Shown: in pieces, positions 1-8,112 of the stretch
Position numbering within the stretch: the stretch's first letter is position 1
Layout of the letters: each line of letters starts with the position of its first letter
NCBI GenBank assembly: GCA_019671135.1
Contig: JAHRHY010000021.1
Span: forward strand, 310,001 to 374,000
Direction of reading: 5' to 3'
Length of the DNA stretch: 64,000 bases
Source of the DNA: Linnemannia hyalina
Taxonomy: Eukaryota > Mortierellomycota > Mortierellomycetes > Mortierellales > Mortierellaceae
Program-made: the position numbers and the translations under genes
Notes under the pieces: generated by a model
The model's input: only the letters and a program-made list of their open reading frames with translations
Databases searched by the model: none
What the model was told of the DNA's origin: nothing

Positions 1-84
1 TGCAACGCGGCCACCGCTCCCTGCGTGTTCACCGACTTCTGCATCATCGCGACCTGCATCAGTCCTGGAGGCCGGTCCGTCTAA
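1..84 (+). CDS. 3' end of an unknown cysteine-rich protein (partial)
   Basis: An open frame runs from the first base to a TAA at 82-84 and encodes 27 residues ending in SPGGRSV. Its GC-rich codons and four cysteines (TAPC, TDFC, IATC and the first residue) look coding, unlike the AT-rich DNA that follows. The start and most of the gene lie outside the window, so no function can be given. Chance openness over 84 bases cannot be excluded. Confidence 0.4.
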   Translation, partial: CNAATAPCVFTDFCIIATCISPGGRSV

Positions 85-301
85 TGCTGCAGATCAGGGA
101 ATCTAGGCTAGGACAAACGCAATTTCTTTTGATTGTCTCTCTCTCTTTGACAATGAAAAGTTCAAATCCAACTTAACATTCACTTTTGCACTAATTTCGT
201 CTTTGCTTGCGGTCCTTTCCTTTGTTCAAGGCTTGATTCTTTTTCTTTTTGTCCCCTCTCTCTCTTCTCCATCCTCTCCATTTCAATCATTATTTCTCAA
301 C
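85..301. other. intergenic, pyrimidine-rich
   Basis: No gene is seen. The stretch has CT-rich runs like those upstream of the intact F-box genes here, so it is probably the old promoter and leader of the pseudogene that follows. Confidence 0.4.
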
Positions 302-1002
302 ATACCGTCTTCTTCTTTCTCTACGCTACCTCCTGAAGTTGTATCCATCATCGCCTCCTAACTCAACCGCCACGACCTAGCACAGTGTCTCCGCCTCTCG
401 CACAACTACACAGTCATGTTCACACCACCCTTTAGGCGAATTATCCACGCCAACACTCGCTTTCATGACGAAACCCCACTAAATGCCTCCCCACACAACA
501 AGCGCTGAGTCCGACACCTCGTCCTCATCGACCCCCCGTGTCGCATAAATCATGGCGCTCGCATTACGAGGCGAAGGCACTCTTCGATCCCTGAGCGTTC
601 GTTTCCCACGAGAGGCTGGGTCGCTTTTTCGATGATCGAGTTCGAGACCTGAGGTATGGGAGAATTCAGAGAATTTTGGGGAATGCCCGGGCTGTAGAGT
701 TGTTTGTTGTTCAGGAAAATTGGAATTTGAGGGAGTTGGTGTTGGATGAGAGTTGTTTTCAGGAACAGGGGATGGGGTCAGAATCGTTTTTGTGTGGTGA
801 TAGCGGTTTGTCCTGTTTGCAAGGGCTGGAGAAGTTGGAGATTCGGTTCAGACGTGGCTCTAAGAGGAGTACAACGGCAGTAGCCTCGACGCTGCTTCCG
901 CCGCCCGCCCATCCTATCGCATGGATGATGTGTTGACGTTTGTTGGAGTCTACGGCGGAGGCCAATGCTGCGTTTGGGTGGTTTGAGAACCTGAAAGAGT
1001 AA
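302..1002 (+). pseudogene. decayed F-box/LRR gene, 5' half only
   Basis: The translation from 302 reads IPSSSFSTLPPEVVSIIAS, then a TAA at 359-361, then LNRHDLAQCLRLSH. This matches the N-terminus of the intact gene at 59930 (FTSLPLEVITLIASHLNQHDLAQCLRLSH). The expected start codon is ATA instead of ATG. The frame is then lost and regained: 676-936 reads NWNLRELVLDESCFQEQGMG, equivalent to NWNLRSLTMDESCFRNMDGG of the intact gene. A further shift gives AAFGWFENLKE ending in TAA at 1000-1002. Similarity stops there, so the 3' half is missing. This is clearly a dead copy of the tandem F-box family whose closest relative in the window is the 59930 gene. Confidence 0.85.
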
Positions 1003-1611
1003 GGGCGAGGACGAACTGCGGAGGAAGAACAGTTGGCCACTGCACATTGTACCAGAAACACAAAGCCCTGCTTCAAGGTAACCAAGTAAGAAAAAAAGAG
1101 AATGCAGAAAGAAAAAGGGAGGATAAAAAAAAAAAAAAAAAAAAGAGACCCCTCCAGGTCCCCGACGACAAGAAGAGAGAGAGGAACTGGCAAACACAAA
1201 TAAACATTGCAAAATTCAACTACCACCACTTTTTTTATCACTTCACACTTGCTCCACACCTCCACGGGCACTCTTCTAACAAAAACAAATCACTTTCTAT
1301 TGAATAGAGGGAATGCAGCGTGCACACAATCGCCGCCCTTCGTCTGCCGCTCCAGCCTGGCGAAAAACAAAATATCTGTCTTTTGCCACCGTCGAGAGGT
1401 TTGGTTTGAGCTATGCAAGTGTGTCGCGAAATGAGGATGCATATGACATGCTAAACGGTCTGAGAGGGTGTTTAGGTTTTTGCCACCACACAGCCCACTC
1501 ATGCCAAAAAAAAATCAAAAGAGGACATTTTTTTTCCACATCATTCCCCTTTATCTCCTTCGCATATATCAACCAGACAACCAATCCACCAGCCAATCAA
1601 CCTACCCAACC
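1003..1611. other. intergenic region and promoter of the next F-box gene
   Basis: No gene is seen. It contains an A-run of about 20 bases near 1125-1144. An in-frame ATG at 1501 precedes the preferred F-box start at 1612 but would add a low-complexity leader outside the domain. Confidence 0.5.
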
Positions 1612-3294
1612 ATGGAAAAAACCACCGTATCATCTCACCCTCTCGAGGTGTTCGACATGATCGCCATTCATCTCGATCCAAAAGAACTGGTTGCCTGTGT
1701 CCAAGTCAATCACGATTGGTCCCGCACTTTCGCCCGGCATCTCTGGCGAGAAGTCCGCATCCGTCCCCTTTACGAATGTCCCAACAGCTTGCACACGCTG
1801 AAAAAGTACGGCCACTTTGTTCAGGCCATTACGTGTGAGAACTATGAGATGGTCGAGTTGTTGGCTACCCATATTCAAGCTTGCACCAATCTACTGGAGC
1901 TCAAGATTCTGGAAGGCAGATGCCCCTATGACAATGACCTCTCGACGTCATCTCAGAACGCACCAGCTGCCCTGGACTTGGAACCATTCATTACTATTCT
2001 TCAGCACGCTGTTCATCTCCGGAGCCTCACGCTGGACGGCGCTCTTCTGGACGAGAAGAATCCGAACCTTGGGCGAGTGTTCGATTGTATCCCAGAGAGC
2101 CTCAAGATTCTGGAGCTAGGTGGATGGGACCCTATCAATAAGGACCGATCTTACCACTTGGAGGACGACAGTCAGCAGCTGGTGCAGACTGACGACAACG
2201 ACACCGAATCCGACGCCACAGGCCTGTTGACACCGCTTCCTCATCTCGAGAAACTTGTCTTCAGAAATTATGCGATCGACTATAACAAGCAGACCCTACG
2301 CCGGCTCCTGAAGCGATGCCCCAACGTCGAGACCATCCGTCTCGAAGACATGTCGACGGTTTATCATTTCCGGTTCTTTTCATCCCTTCTTTTCCGCCAC
2401 TGCCCCAAGGTTGTCCACTTGCACTTGTTGGAGTGGTACGGCTCCTTCGATGGTGACTTGGCTGCACTCCTAGATGCCAGTCAAGCAGGTTGGAGAACGC
2501 TAGGCTTTCCTCGGTCACGGAGCAACTCTGGTGTGTTCGGGCCCCTTTCCTCCGCCGCGCTGCTCAGGAATGCCCCTACCTTGGAGAATGTCCGTCTCGA
2601 CAGTGCTTACGACGTCTCCAGTTCGACGGTCCAAAAACTCTTCAGTGCGGCACCCAACCTCAAGCGATTCGATGCCATTGCCCGCGACCGATCGCACACA
2701 TGCGATTGCCAGCTGGACGCCCGAGATATTGTCGGTGGCTCAGATTGGGTCTGCACCTCTCTCGAGTCCCTCAAAATCCGAATTGGCGGTATCCCACGCC
2801 CGGACATTCTCGCAAGAAGTAACTTGCGCCCGTTTGACGACGATGACGAACTCCATAAGGGAACCATGGAAGACAGCCGCAGGATCCAGCGCCGGGTGTA
2901 CTCCCAGCTTGGCCGGCTTACTAAACTCAAGCAGCTAGTCTTGGGGCATGACGACGTCGAATGCAATAACGAATGTATGGATCGAGAGTCATATACTGAA
3001 GGCGAGTATTACGACCGAGATTATTACGAGGTCGATTATTTCGACCGAGATTATTATGAGGTCCAGAACGGACTCCAGCATGAGTGTCTCGAGATGACGG
3101 TGGAGAGTGGGGTGGAACTTTTGAAGGATTTGAGTGTATTGAAGGTACTCGAGCTCGAGGCGAGGGCACACGGGAAAGTATCCAGCGAGTATAATGAAAG
3201 AGAATATGCGTGGAAAAATGAATTTGAGGCAAAACTTGATACCCGCTACCAGGACCACTTTTGGACTCGGCTTGGTTACCTTCCTTACTACTAG
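1612..3294 (+). CDS. F-box/leucine-rich-repeat protein lacking the family C-terminal tail
   Basis: Predicted SCF ubiquitin-ligase substrate receptor of 560 aa. An F-box-like segment at about residues 6-50 (HPLEVFDMIAIHLDPKELVA, then VNHDWSRTF and LW) should bind Skp1. Leucine-rich repeats follow (LLKRCPNVETIRLED, LLRNAPTLENVRLDS). A block near residues 380-445 carries GIPRPDIL and RRVYSQLGRLTKLKQLVLG, shared with the other family members here. Residues about 465-485 hold an unusual tandem repeat, YYDRDYYEV then YFDRDYYEV. The family segment SLEFSLESGLELL is present as CLEMTVESGVELL, but after that the protein diverges and ends LGYLPYY without the usual GIGSS tail. The ATG at 1612 sits in a strong context (ACCATGG) directly before the F-box. 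No intron is needed. The substrate is unknown. Confidence 0.85.
   Translation: MEKTTVSSHPLEVFDMIAIHLDPKELVACVQVNHDWSRTFARHLWREVRIRPLYECPNSLHTLKKYGHFVQAITCENYEMVELLATHIQACTNLLELKILEGRCPYDNDLSTSSQNAPAALDLEPFITILQHAVHLRSLTLDGALLDEKNPNLGRVFDCIPESLKILELGGWDPINKDRSYHLEDDSQQLVQTDDNDTESDATGLLTPLPHLEKLVFRNYAIDYNKQTLRRLLKRCPNVETIRLEDMSTVYHFRFFSSLLFRHCPKVVHLHLLEWYGSFDGDLAALLDASQAGWRTLGFPRSRSNSGVFGPLSSAALLRNAPTLENVRLDSAYDVSSSTVQKLFSAAPNLKRFDAIARDRSHTCDCQLDARDIVGGSDWVCTSLESLKIRIGGIPRPDILARSNLRPFDDDDELHKGTMEDSRRIQRRVYSQLGRLTKLKQLVLGHDDVECNNECMDRESYTEGEYYDRDYYEVDYFDRDYYEVQNGLQHECLEMTVESGVELLKDLSVLKVLELEARAHGKVSSEYNEREYAWKNEFEAKLDTRYQDHFWTRLGYLPYY
3005..3064 (+). repeat. 30-bp coding tandem duplication (Tyr/Asp-rich)
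   Basis: Two adjacent 30-bp units inside the F-box gene encode a near-identical decapeptide, YYDRDYYEVD and YFDRDYYEVQ. The units differ at only a few bases, which suggests a recent in-frame duplication. Confidence 0.8.
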
Positions 3295-3515
3295 AGTGTT
3301 TGACGAGATCAGAAACATTGACGAAGAAAAATAAAATAGAGTGATGTGGAGCAGATTTATTTGATATCGTAAGGCGCTATTTCGTGTTCATGGGATGAAG
3401 TTAGCAAATGAGTTTTGTATGCAACAGGCTAGATGTATGCTCATTCTTCCAGTGTCTGCCCTTGCACTTCAACGCCAACCATGGGCCCACAAAGCTTTTG
3501 CCACTCTTCTACATC

Positions 3516-3737
3516 TTGTTGGATGTGAGGATGACGGTACATGGTATTAGGGTGGAGGAATTGGAATGGATGCATGAGAATTGGCCACGGTTGAGGGAGA
3601 TTAGGGGGTTAGACTCGAAGCGTAAGTGGGCTGGTGATGGTGTGGATGGTGTGGAGGAGGTCGTGACTGCTGTGGATGAGTGGATGGATGTTCATCCTTG
3701 AGGTATTGGGTCTTCATTTTATTCAGGATGGAAGTAA
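3516..3737 (+). pseudogene. orphan C-terminal fragment of an F-box/LRR gene
   Basis: The frame reads LLDVRMTVHGIRVEELEWMH, then ENWPRLREIRGLDSKRKWAG, matching the last 75 residues of the intact gene at 59930 (LDVRLTAHRIGVEELDWMHV). A TGA at 3699-3701 interrupts it just before GIGSSFYSGWK and a TAA at 3735-3737. Nothing upstream in frame continues the family. The piece lies 221 bases past the stop of the 1612 gene, which lacks exactly this portion. It may be the lost tail of that gene or the residue of a separate deleted copy. Confidence 0.8.
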
Positions 3738-4223
3738 AGAAATATCTTCCTGCATAGCATTGACATGATGTCAATGTTTTTCGAATAGCAAAAAGGGTGT
3801 GTAAATATCCTCCTTTTCCAGTATTAAAAAGATTGACAGCCAAATAGAACGTCGTTCCCCTCAGCCAGGCACCATTAGTGCATCACTGATAACTTTATTT
3901 TGTTTTGATCATTGAGTCACACAAGTAACGGTCGCTGAGGAAGGAATACATACAAAGGCAACAACGATGCCTTCTCACTCCCCTAATAGCTCGAATGGAC
4001 ATGTAGGTGAGGCAATCGCAATGAACAAAGCGATAGAGAAAACAATAGCCTGAAGGGATATAATAAGAGAGGGGGGTAATTAATTGAGAGGGGACGGAAG
4101 GAAGGGTGCAAATTGGAACATTTTACATTCATAAATCCTTGGGCTTTTAGTGAATTTGATTCTTTCCCACACTTCGTCCTTCTTTCTTTCATTCACCTCT
4201 CACTCTTCATCCCCTTCTCACAA
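3738..4223. other. intergenic region and promoter of the next F-box gene
   Basis: No gene is seen. The last 100 bases before the ATG at 4224 are CT-rich, as in the other F-box promoters here. Confidence 0.45.
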
Positions 4224-6086
4224 ATGGAGGACTCATCAACAATGCCAATCTGGGCATCCATGCTGGACCTCCCCCAAGAGATCCTCGACATCATTACCCC
4301 TCTAATCTCCCACAACGACTACCCATCCTGTATCCTCGTCAACCATTACTGGTCCACTATCTTTACACCCCTCCTCTGGAAAGTCGTCCGAGTGGGCGAC
4401 AGGACCATGCAAGAATGCTTCGGGACCAGAGAAACCCGGAATGCCCTGGCTCGGAATTGTCAACATATCCGCGTCGTCGAAACCACAGACCCAGCCATCG
4501 TCTACTTCCTTGCCTACTTATCTCCAATTACTAAACTCGACTCGTTGACTATCCGCCTCAAGGACCATCCCACCTCATCTATCCTCTTTTCGACCGCTAT
4601 GACTGTGACAGCCGCCACCACCACCACCACCACCACCACCACCACCACCACCACCACCACCGCTGTCGCCGCGATGACCAACGACAACTCCAAGGGAACC
4701 TTGGACATCCCAAGGTGTGCCTCTACGGTGATTCGGATCCTGCAGAATAACCGTGATCTGCGATACCTGAGTCTGGACGTGGGCTGTTTCCGATACGAGG
4801 ATGGAGGGGAGGCTATGACGAATTTGGTTTCGGTCTTTCCTACTGCCAAACTAGAGAAACTCGAGCTCTCGTTCCTCAACTCGGTCTCATACGACAGGGA
4901 GCTTGGCGACGAGGGGAACGCTGATACCGAGAAATTGATTGAGTACTACTTGGCCAAGCATGAGCCTTTTCACGCCTTGAAGGAGGTCGTCATCACTGGT
5001 GGAAGCCAGAACGATATGGATATCAACCGGTTGATGTTCTTGTTCCGGTGCCATAATGTGGAGACTGTTCGACTGCATCGTCTGGATAGCAACGCTATGA
5101 AGGCCTTACGGGTGTTCCTCAGGGCTGGATGTCCCAAACTCGTCAACCTGGAGTGGAGAAAGGGCCTCCACGATCCGGAGGAGTTTATTGTAGGCCTGCT
5201 GAAAGCATCTAGGCAGGGATGGAGAGAATTGCGACTGCCGGACATGCCCGAGTTTGATACCGACTCGTGGGAGGCACTGATGGAGCACGTTGAGACGTTG
5301 GAGGTCCTTCGGATAGAGAGCGCCGAACGCCTCCCGCCGAATGGTATGGTGGATCTGCTATGTTCGGCTAAGAGGCTGAGGCGCCTGGAGGGGATCGCAG
5401 ATCGGCAGAGGAAGAGGTTTACTGTAGAGCCCAACGTAAATGCGTGTGAATCCTTCCTGGAGCACTATATAGACCACATGGGGGATCGATCATGGGTACT
5501 GGGGCCTTCAATGGAGCATCTCCAGCTTCAAATTCAGTGTGTGCCCCGACCGGATGTCCTGTACCGACAGAGCGGCGGCGAGCTGATGTTTCGGCAGACA
5601 GGGCTGGATCCAGCTCTAAGAGTGCCTGTCCAACATTGGATTTACAATCAACTCGGCAGGATGACAGGACTTCAGGAGCTCATTGTTGGATTGATGGATC
5701 TTAGCGAAAAGACGATGGCGAGTCGTGGCGTGGATCGGTCGATGGACTCGGTTGCGTTGGAGGAGGCATTGTTGGGGAATGACCCACATGTATTCAATTA
5801 TTTGTCGTTGGAGTTTTCGCTGGAGAGTGGGTTGAGTCTGTTGAGTGGGTTGAAGGAGATGCGGATGCTGGATGTTCGGTCGACTGCTCATTATATTGGG
5901 GTTGCGGAGCTGGAGTGGATGCATGTGAATTGGCCCATGCTGGAGACAATCAGAGGGTTGGGGACGGATTGGAGGTGGTCTGTTAAGTATGCGGAGGGAC
6001 CAGCTCGCAAGGCTGCTGTGGAAGCATGGATGGCTGCTCACCCCCTTGGTATTGGGTCTTCTTTTTATCCCAAGCCAAGCAATTAG
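4224..6086 (+). CDS. F-box/LRR protein with a polythreonine insert
   Basis: Predicted SCF substrate receptor of 620 aa. The F-box is at about residues 12-55 (LDLPQEILDIITPLI, LVNHYWSTIFTPLLWKVVRV). A run of 15 threonines encoded by pure ACC repeats sits at about residues 132-146, between the F-box and the leucine-rich part. Downstream are LRR-like segments (LFRCHNVETVRLHRL, LLCSAKRLRRLEGI), the block SWVLGPSMEHLQLQI with VPRPDVLYRQ, then HWIYNQLGRMTGLQELIVG. The C-terminus reads LDVRSTAHYIGVAELEWMHV and ends HPLGIGSSFYPKPSN. It is most similar to the 8113 gene, including DIRR/IPRCA and TAHYIGVAELEWMH, which makes the two tandem duplicates. The ATG at 4224 was chosen because it precedes the F-box closely; an internal ATG at 4242 is possible. 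Confidence 0.88.
   Translation: MEDSSTMPIWASMLDLPQEILDIITPLISHNDYPSCILVNHYWSTIFTPLLWKVVRVGDRTMQECFGTRETRNALARNCQHIRVVETTDPAIVYFLAYLSPITKLDSLTIRLKDHPTSSILFSTAMTVTAATTTTTTTTTTTTTTTAVAAMTNDNSKGTLDIPRCASTVIRILQNNRDLRYLSLDVGCFRYEDGGEAMTNLVSVFPTAKLEKLELSFLNSVSYDRELGDEGNADTEKLIEYYLAKHEPFHALKEVVITGGSQNDMDINRLMFLFRCHNVETVRLHRLDSNAMKALRVFLRAGCPKLVNLEWRKGLHDPEEFIVGLLKASRQGWRELRLPDMPEFDTDSWEALMEHVETLEVLRIESAERLPPNGMVDLLCSAKRLRRLEGIADRQRKRFTVEPNVNACESFLEHYIDHMGDRSWVLGPSMEHLQLQIQCVPRPDVLYRQSGGELMFRQTGLDPALRVPVQHWIYNQLGRMTGLQELIVGLMDLSEKTMASRGVDRSMDSVALEEALLGNDPHVFNYLSLEFSLESGLSLLSGLKEMRMLDVRSTAHYIGVAELEWMHVNWPMLETIRGLGTDWRWSVKYAEGPARKAAVEAWMAAHPLGIGSSFYPKPSN
4617..4661 (+). repeat. ACC trinucleotide microsatellite (15 Thr codons)
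   Basis: An uninterrupted ACC repeat inside the F-box gene keeps the reading frame. It is likely length-variable between strains. Confidence 0.95.
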
Positions 6087-6498
6087 TTTTTCTGCTTTAA
6101 TTAAATAATTGAGAAGGCTGTATTTCTGACATTTTCGACATCAGCGACTCAAATCGAAGAAAAATGGAGTACATATATTTGTTTGAAAATCTTGTTTTTA
6201 GGCATCGACATTTGAATTGAGGTTTATCTTCATCCTCAGTTGGTCACATTGTTGCCTGCGTCTTTCGCAACATCGTCATCCTCCTCCTGACTCTCGTCTG
6301 TCGCAACTCCTGTTCCTGTTGCTCTGTAAAAACTCCTCGTTTTGGCGGGCTGCCATGGCAACTTGGTTTCGTTGAATGCGTTCGTCGTCGTCGGGCAAGT
6401 TGATTGTGTTGATTGATGTTGACAGGAGTGAGCCGGAAAAGCATGATCAAGAGTTGCCGGAAGCGCGAGAGGATGTCGCGAACCTCATTTTTTTTGGA

Positions 6499-6515
6499 GG
6501 GGGGGGGGGGGGGGT
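6499..6515. repeat. G homopolymer inside the zinc-finger/coiled-coil gene
   Basis: A long run of G (C on the coding strand) encodes a short proline run. Such a run is prone to length error, so the frame on either side should be treated with care. Confidence 0.85.
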
Positions 6516-6663
6516 TCTCGCATACTTGAAGACCCAACTGGTCCGTGAGGTTCTCCCATTTGGCATTGGTGTCAGCTCGATAAGCGGTTGATGTTGTAAG
6601 AATGGCATCGAACTTTCCCTCAAGAGCAGCGATCGAAGTGGTGATCTGTTGGAGAGCGACTTG

Positions 6664-6712
6664 GGACTGCTGAAGGACAATCTGGGACTGCTGAAGGACA
6701 ATCTGGGACTGC
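6664..6712 (-). repeat. 21-bp coding tandem repeat (SQIVLQQ heptads)
   Basis: Two perfect 21-bp units followed by a diverged third encode SQIVLQQ, SQIVLQQ and SQVALQQ on the minus strand, extending the coiled coil by exact heptads. Confidence 0.8.
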
Positions 6713-7282
6713 TCGAGGGCGGTCTGCGAGTTGACAAGGGCGGAGTCAGTCCTCTTCATATACAACTCAAGCTGAGTGGCCAGAGACTGGAAGACACTGG
6801 TCAGGGAGGTAGCCGGAGACACCGATCGAAGCGGGGACGTGGACGTGTCGACCTCTGCTGGAAGTAAAGCGGAGGATGGTTCTGAGGACGCCATATCGGT
6901 CACTTTTTCGTTTTGTTGTTCCAGTAGGTTGATGGCTATTGGAAGGAGGTTGGGATGCTGTTGGGACCGACTGAGGTGATGCCAGGGTTGACGCTGTTGT
7001 CGATGGTGCAACCGTCCATTTGATGAATCTGCAGTTTGGAATATGGTCTTTCATAGAAGGGAGTCGATTTGTCTTTGTTGTGCATCCATTTCCCGTGCAG
7101 TAGTAGTATGGAGGGGTTTTGGAGAAATCCCTGACATCGCAAAAGCCTTCCATGAAACCTACGGCTTTTTTTTTAGAGTGGTATTTACGATCATGTTTCA
7201 TTTTATCCCCTTTTGTCGCGTGTACGATTGTACAGGTGCTAACGTCAAACTCCCGGCAACGAACCTCGCGTTTTTTTCCCAT

Positions 7283-8112
7283 GATAGGTGGGAACACGAA
7301 TGAGTAGAGAGTGTTTAGGGAAGGCAAACGAGAATTAAGAAAAGAGGTGGAGAGAAAAGGAGAGGAGAGTAAAATGAGGCAAGAAAGGCTGAGGTGCTGT
7401 AAGAAGAGCAAGCAAAGTAACTAGCAGGAAGGATTGCAGAAGGACGGAGGGGGGAAGGGAAGAAGTGGAAGTGGGAAGGAAGGACAGAAAAAAAGAAGGA
7501 AAGAAAAGAAGTAAAAAAAAGATGAAAAGAGGGAAGAACGGAAAAAGGACAAAAAATGTCATGTCATTTTTTTGGGCCATTTTCGATGTCGTCAAAATTC
7601 CCACCCCTCTTTTTCCGCTCCTCCTTACTTGACGACCTGTTAGAGCGCCATTCACAATGGTGCGGTTGTTGATTGTCGGACGGACAATAGCCATTCAACG
7701 CACAGTGTCTCGTCTACATGACATTGAACCGCAGTCGTGGGCGGAGGGAAACGTTCACAGCACCAAGGAAGCCCTCTTCTGCAACAAGCACTCTATCCGC
7801 GTCCTCGGGACAACACAGGCATGGCTTATAGTCGGCCTTTTTCGGTAGCAGCAAGGCATCGTTGTTTTACTTTTATTCCTTGTGTTTCTGGTATGTGATT
7901 TATCATTATTAGTCTTGGTCTGTGCTCGAACTTACTTTTCCAACGTTGGTTATTTTCCCACTCCTCCAAACTCCCTTATTTTCCTGCTTTTCTACTCCTC
8001 CTTTTTCCTTCAACGCTCTCACTTTTCTCATTCAACTCTCACTTTTTTCATTCAACTCTCACTTTTCTCATTCATCTCTTATAACAACCAATCACTTTTC
8101 TTTTCATCCACA
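7283..8112. other. divergent intergenic region
   Basis: This is the shared upstream region of the minus-strand zinc-finger gene and the plus-strand F-box gene. It is purine-rich at 7320-7555. Near 8012-8085 it carries about three copies of an 18-20 bp CT-rich unit (core TCATTCAACTCTCACTTTT) in the leader of the F-box gene. Confidence 0.55.

Larger units (their letters stand above)
6244..7282 (-). pseudogene. zinc-finger plus coiled-coil gene with an apparent frameshift
   Basis: From the ATG at 7282 the protein begins MGKKREVRCREFDVSTCTIV and contains two Cys/His clusters: C-x8-C with a later H-x4-H near residues 9-33, then CTGNGCTTK with H and C near residues 65-85. A Ser/Thr/Pro linker follows. 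Around 6900, at an A-run, the frame must shift by one base. The new frame continues MASSEPSSALLPAEV, then a coiled coil with repeated SQIVLQQ heptads, a proline run encoded by a C homopolymer (6499-6515), and a basic C-terminus ending at 6244. A splice joining the two frames was looked for and none with correct phase was found. It could be a pseudogene, a sequencing error or, less likely, programmed shifting. Function is unknown; DNA binding is inferred only from the finger-like clusters. Confidence 0.55.

Noticed and set aside
6880..7030. An intron joining the two frames of the zinc-finger/coiled-coil gene
   Set aside because: Candidate GT and AG sites exist (for example GTTGCA and CAATAG) but none gave the correct phase; a one-base indel at an A-run explains the frames more simply.
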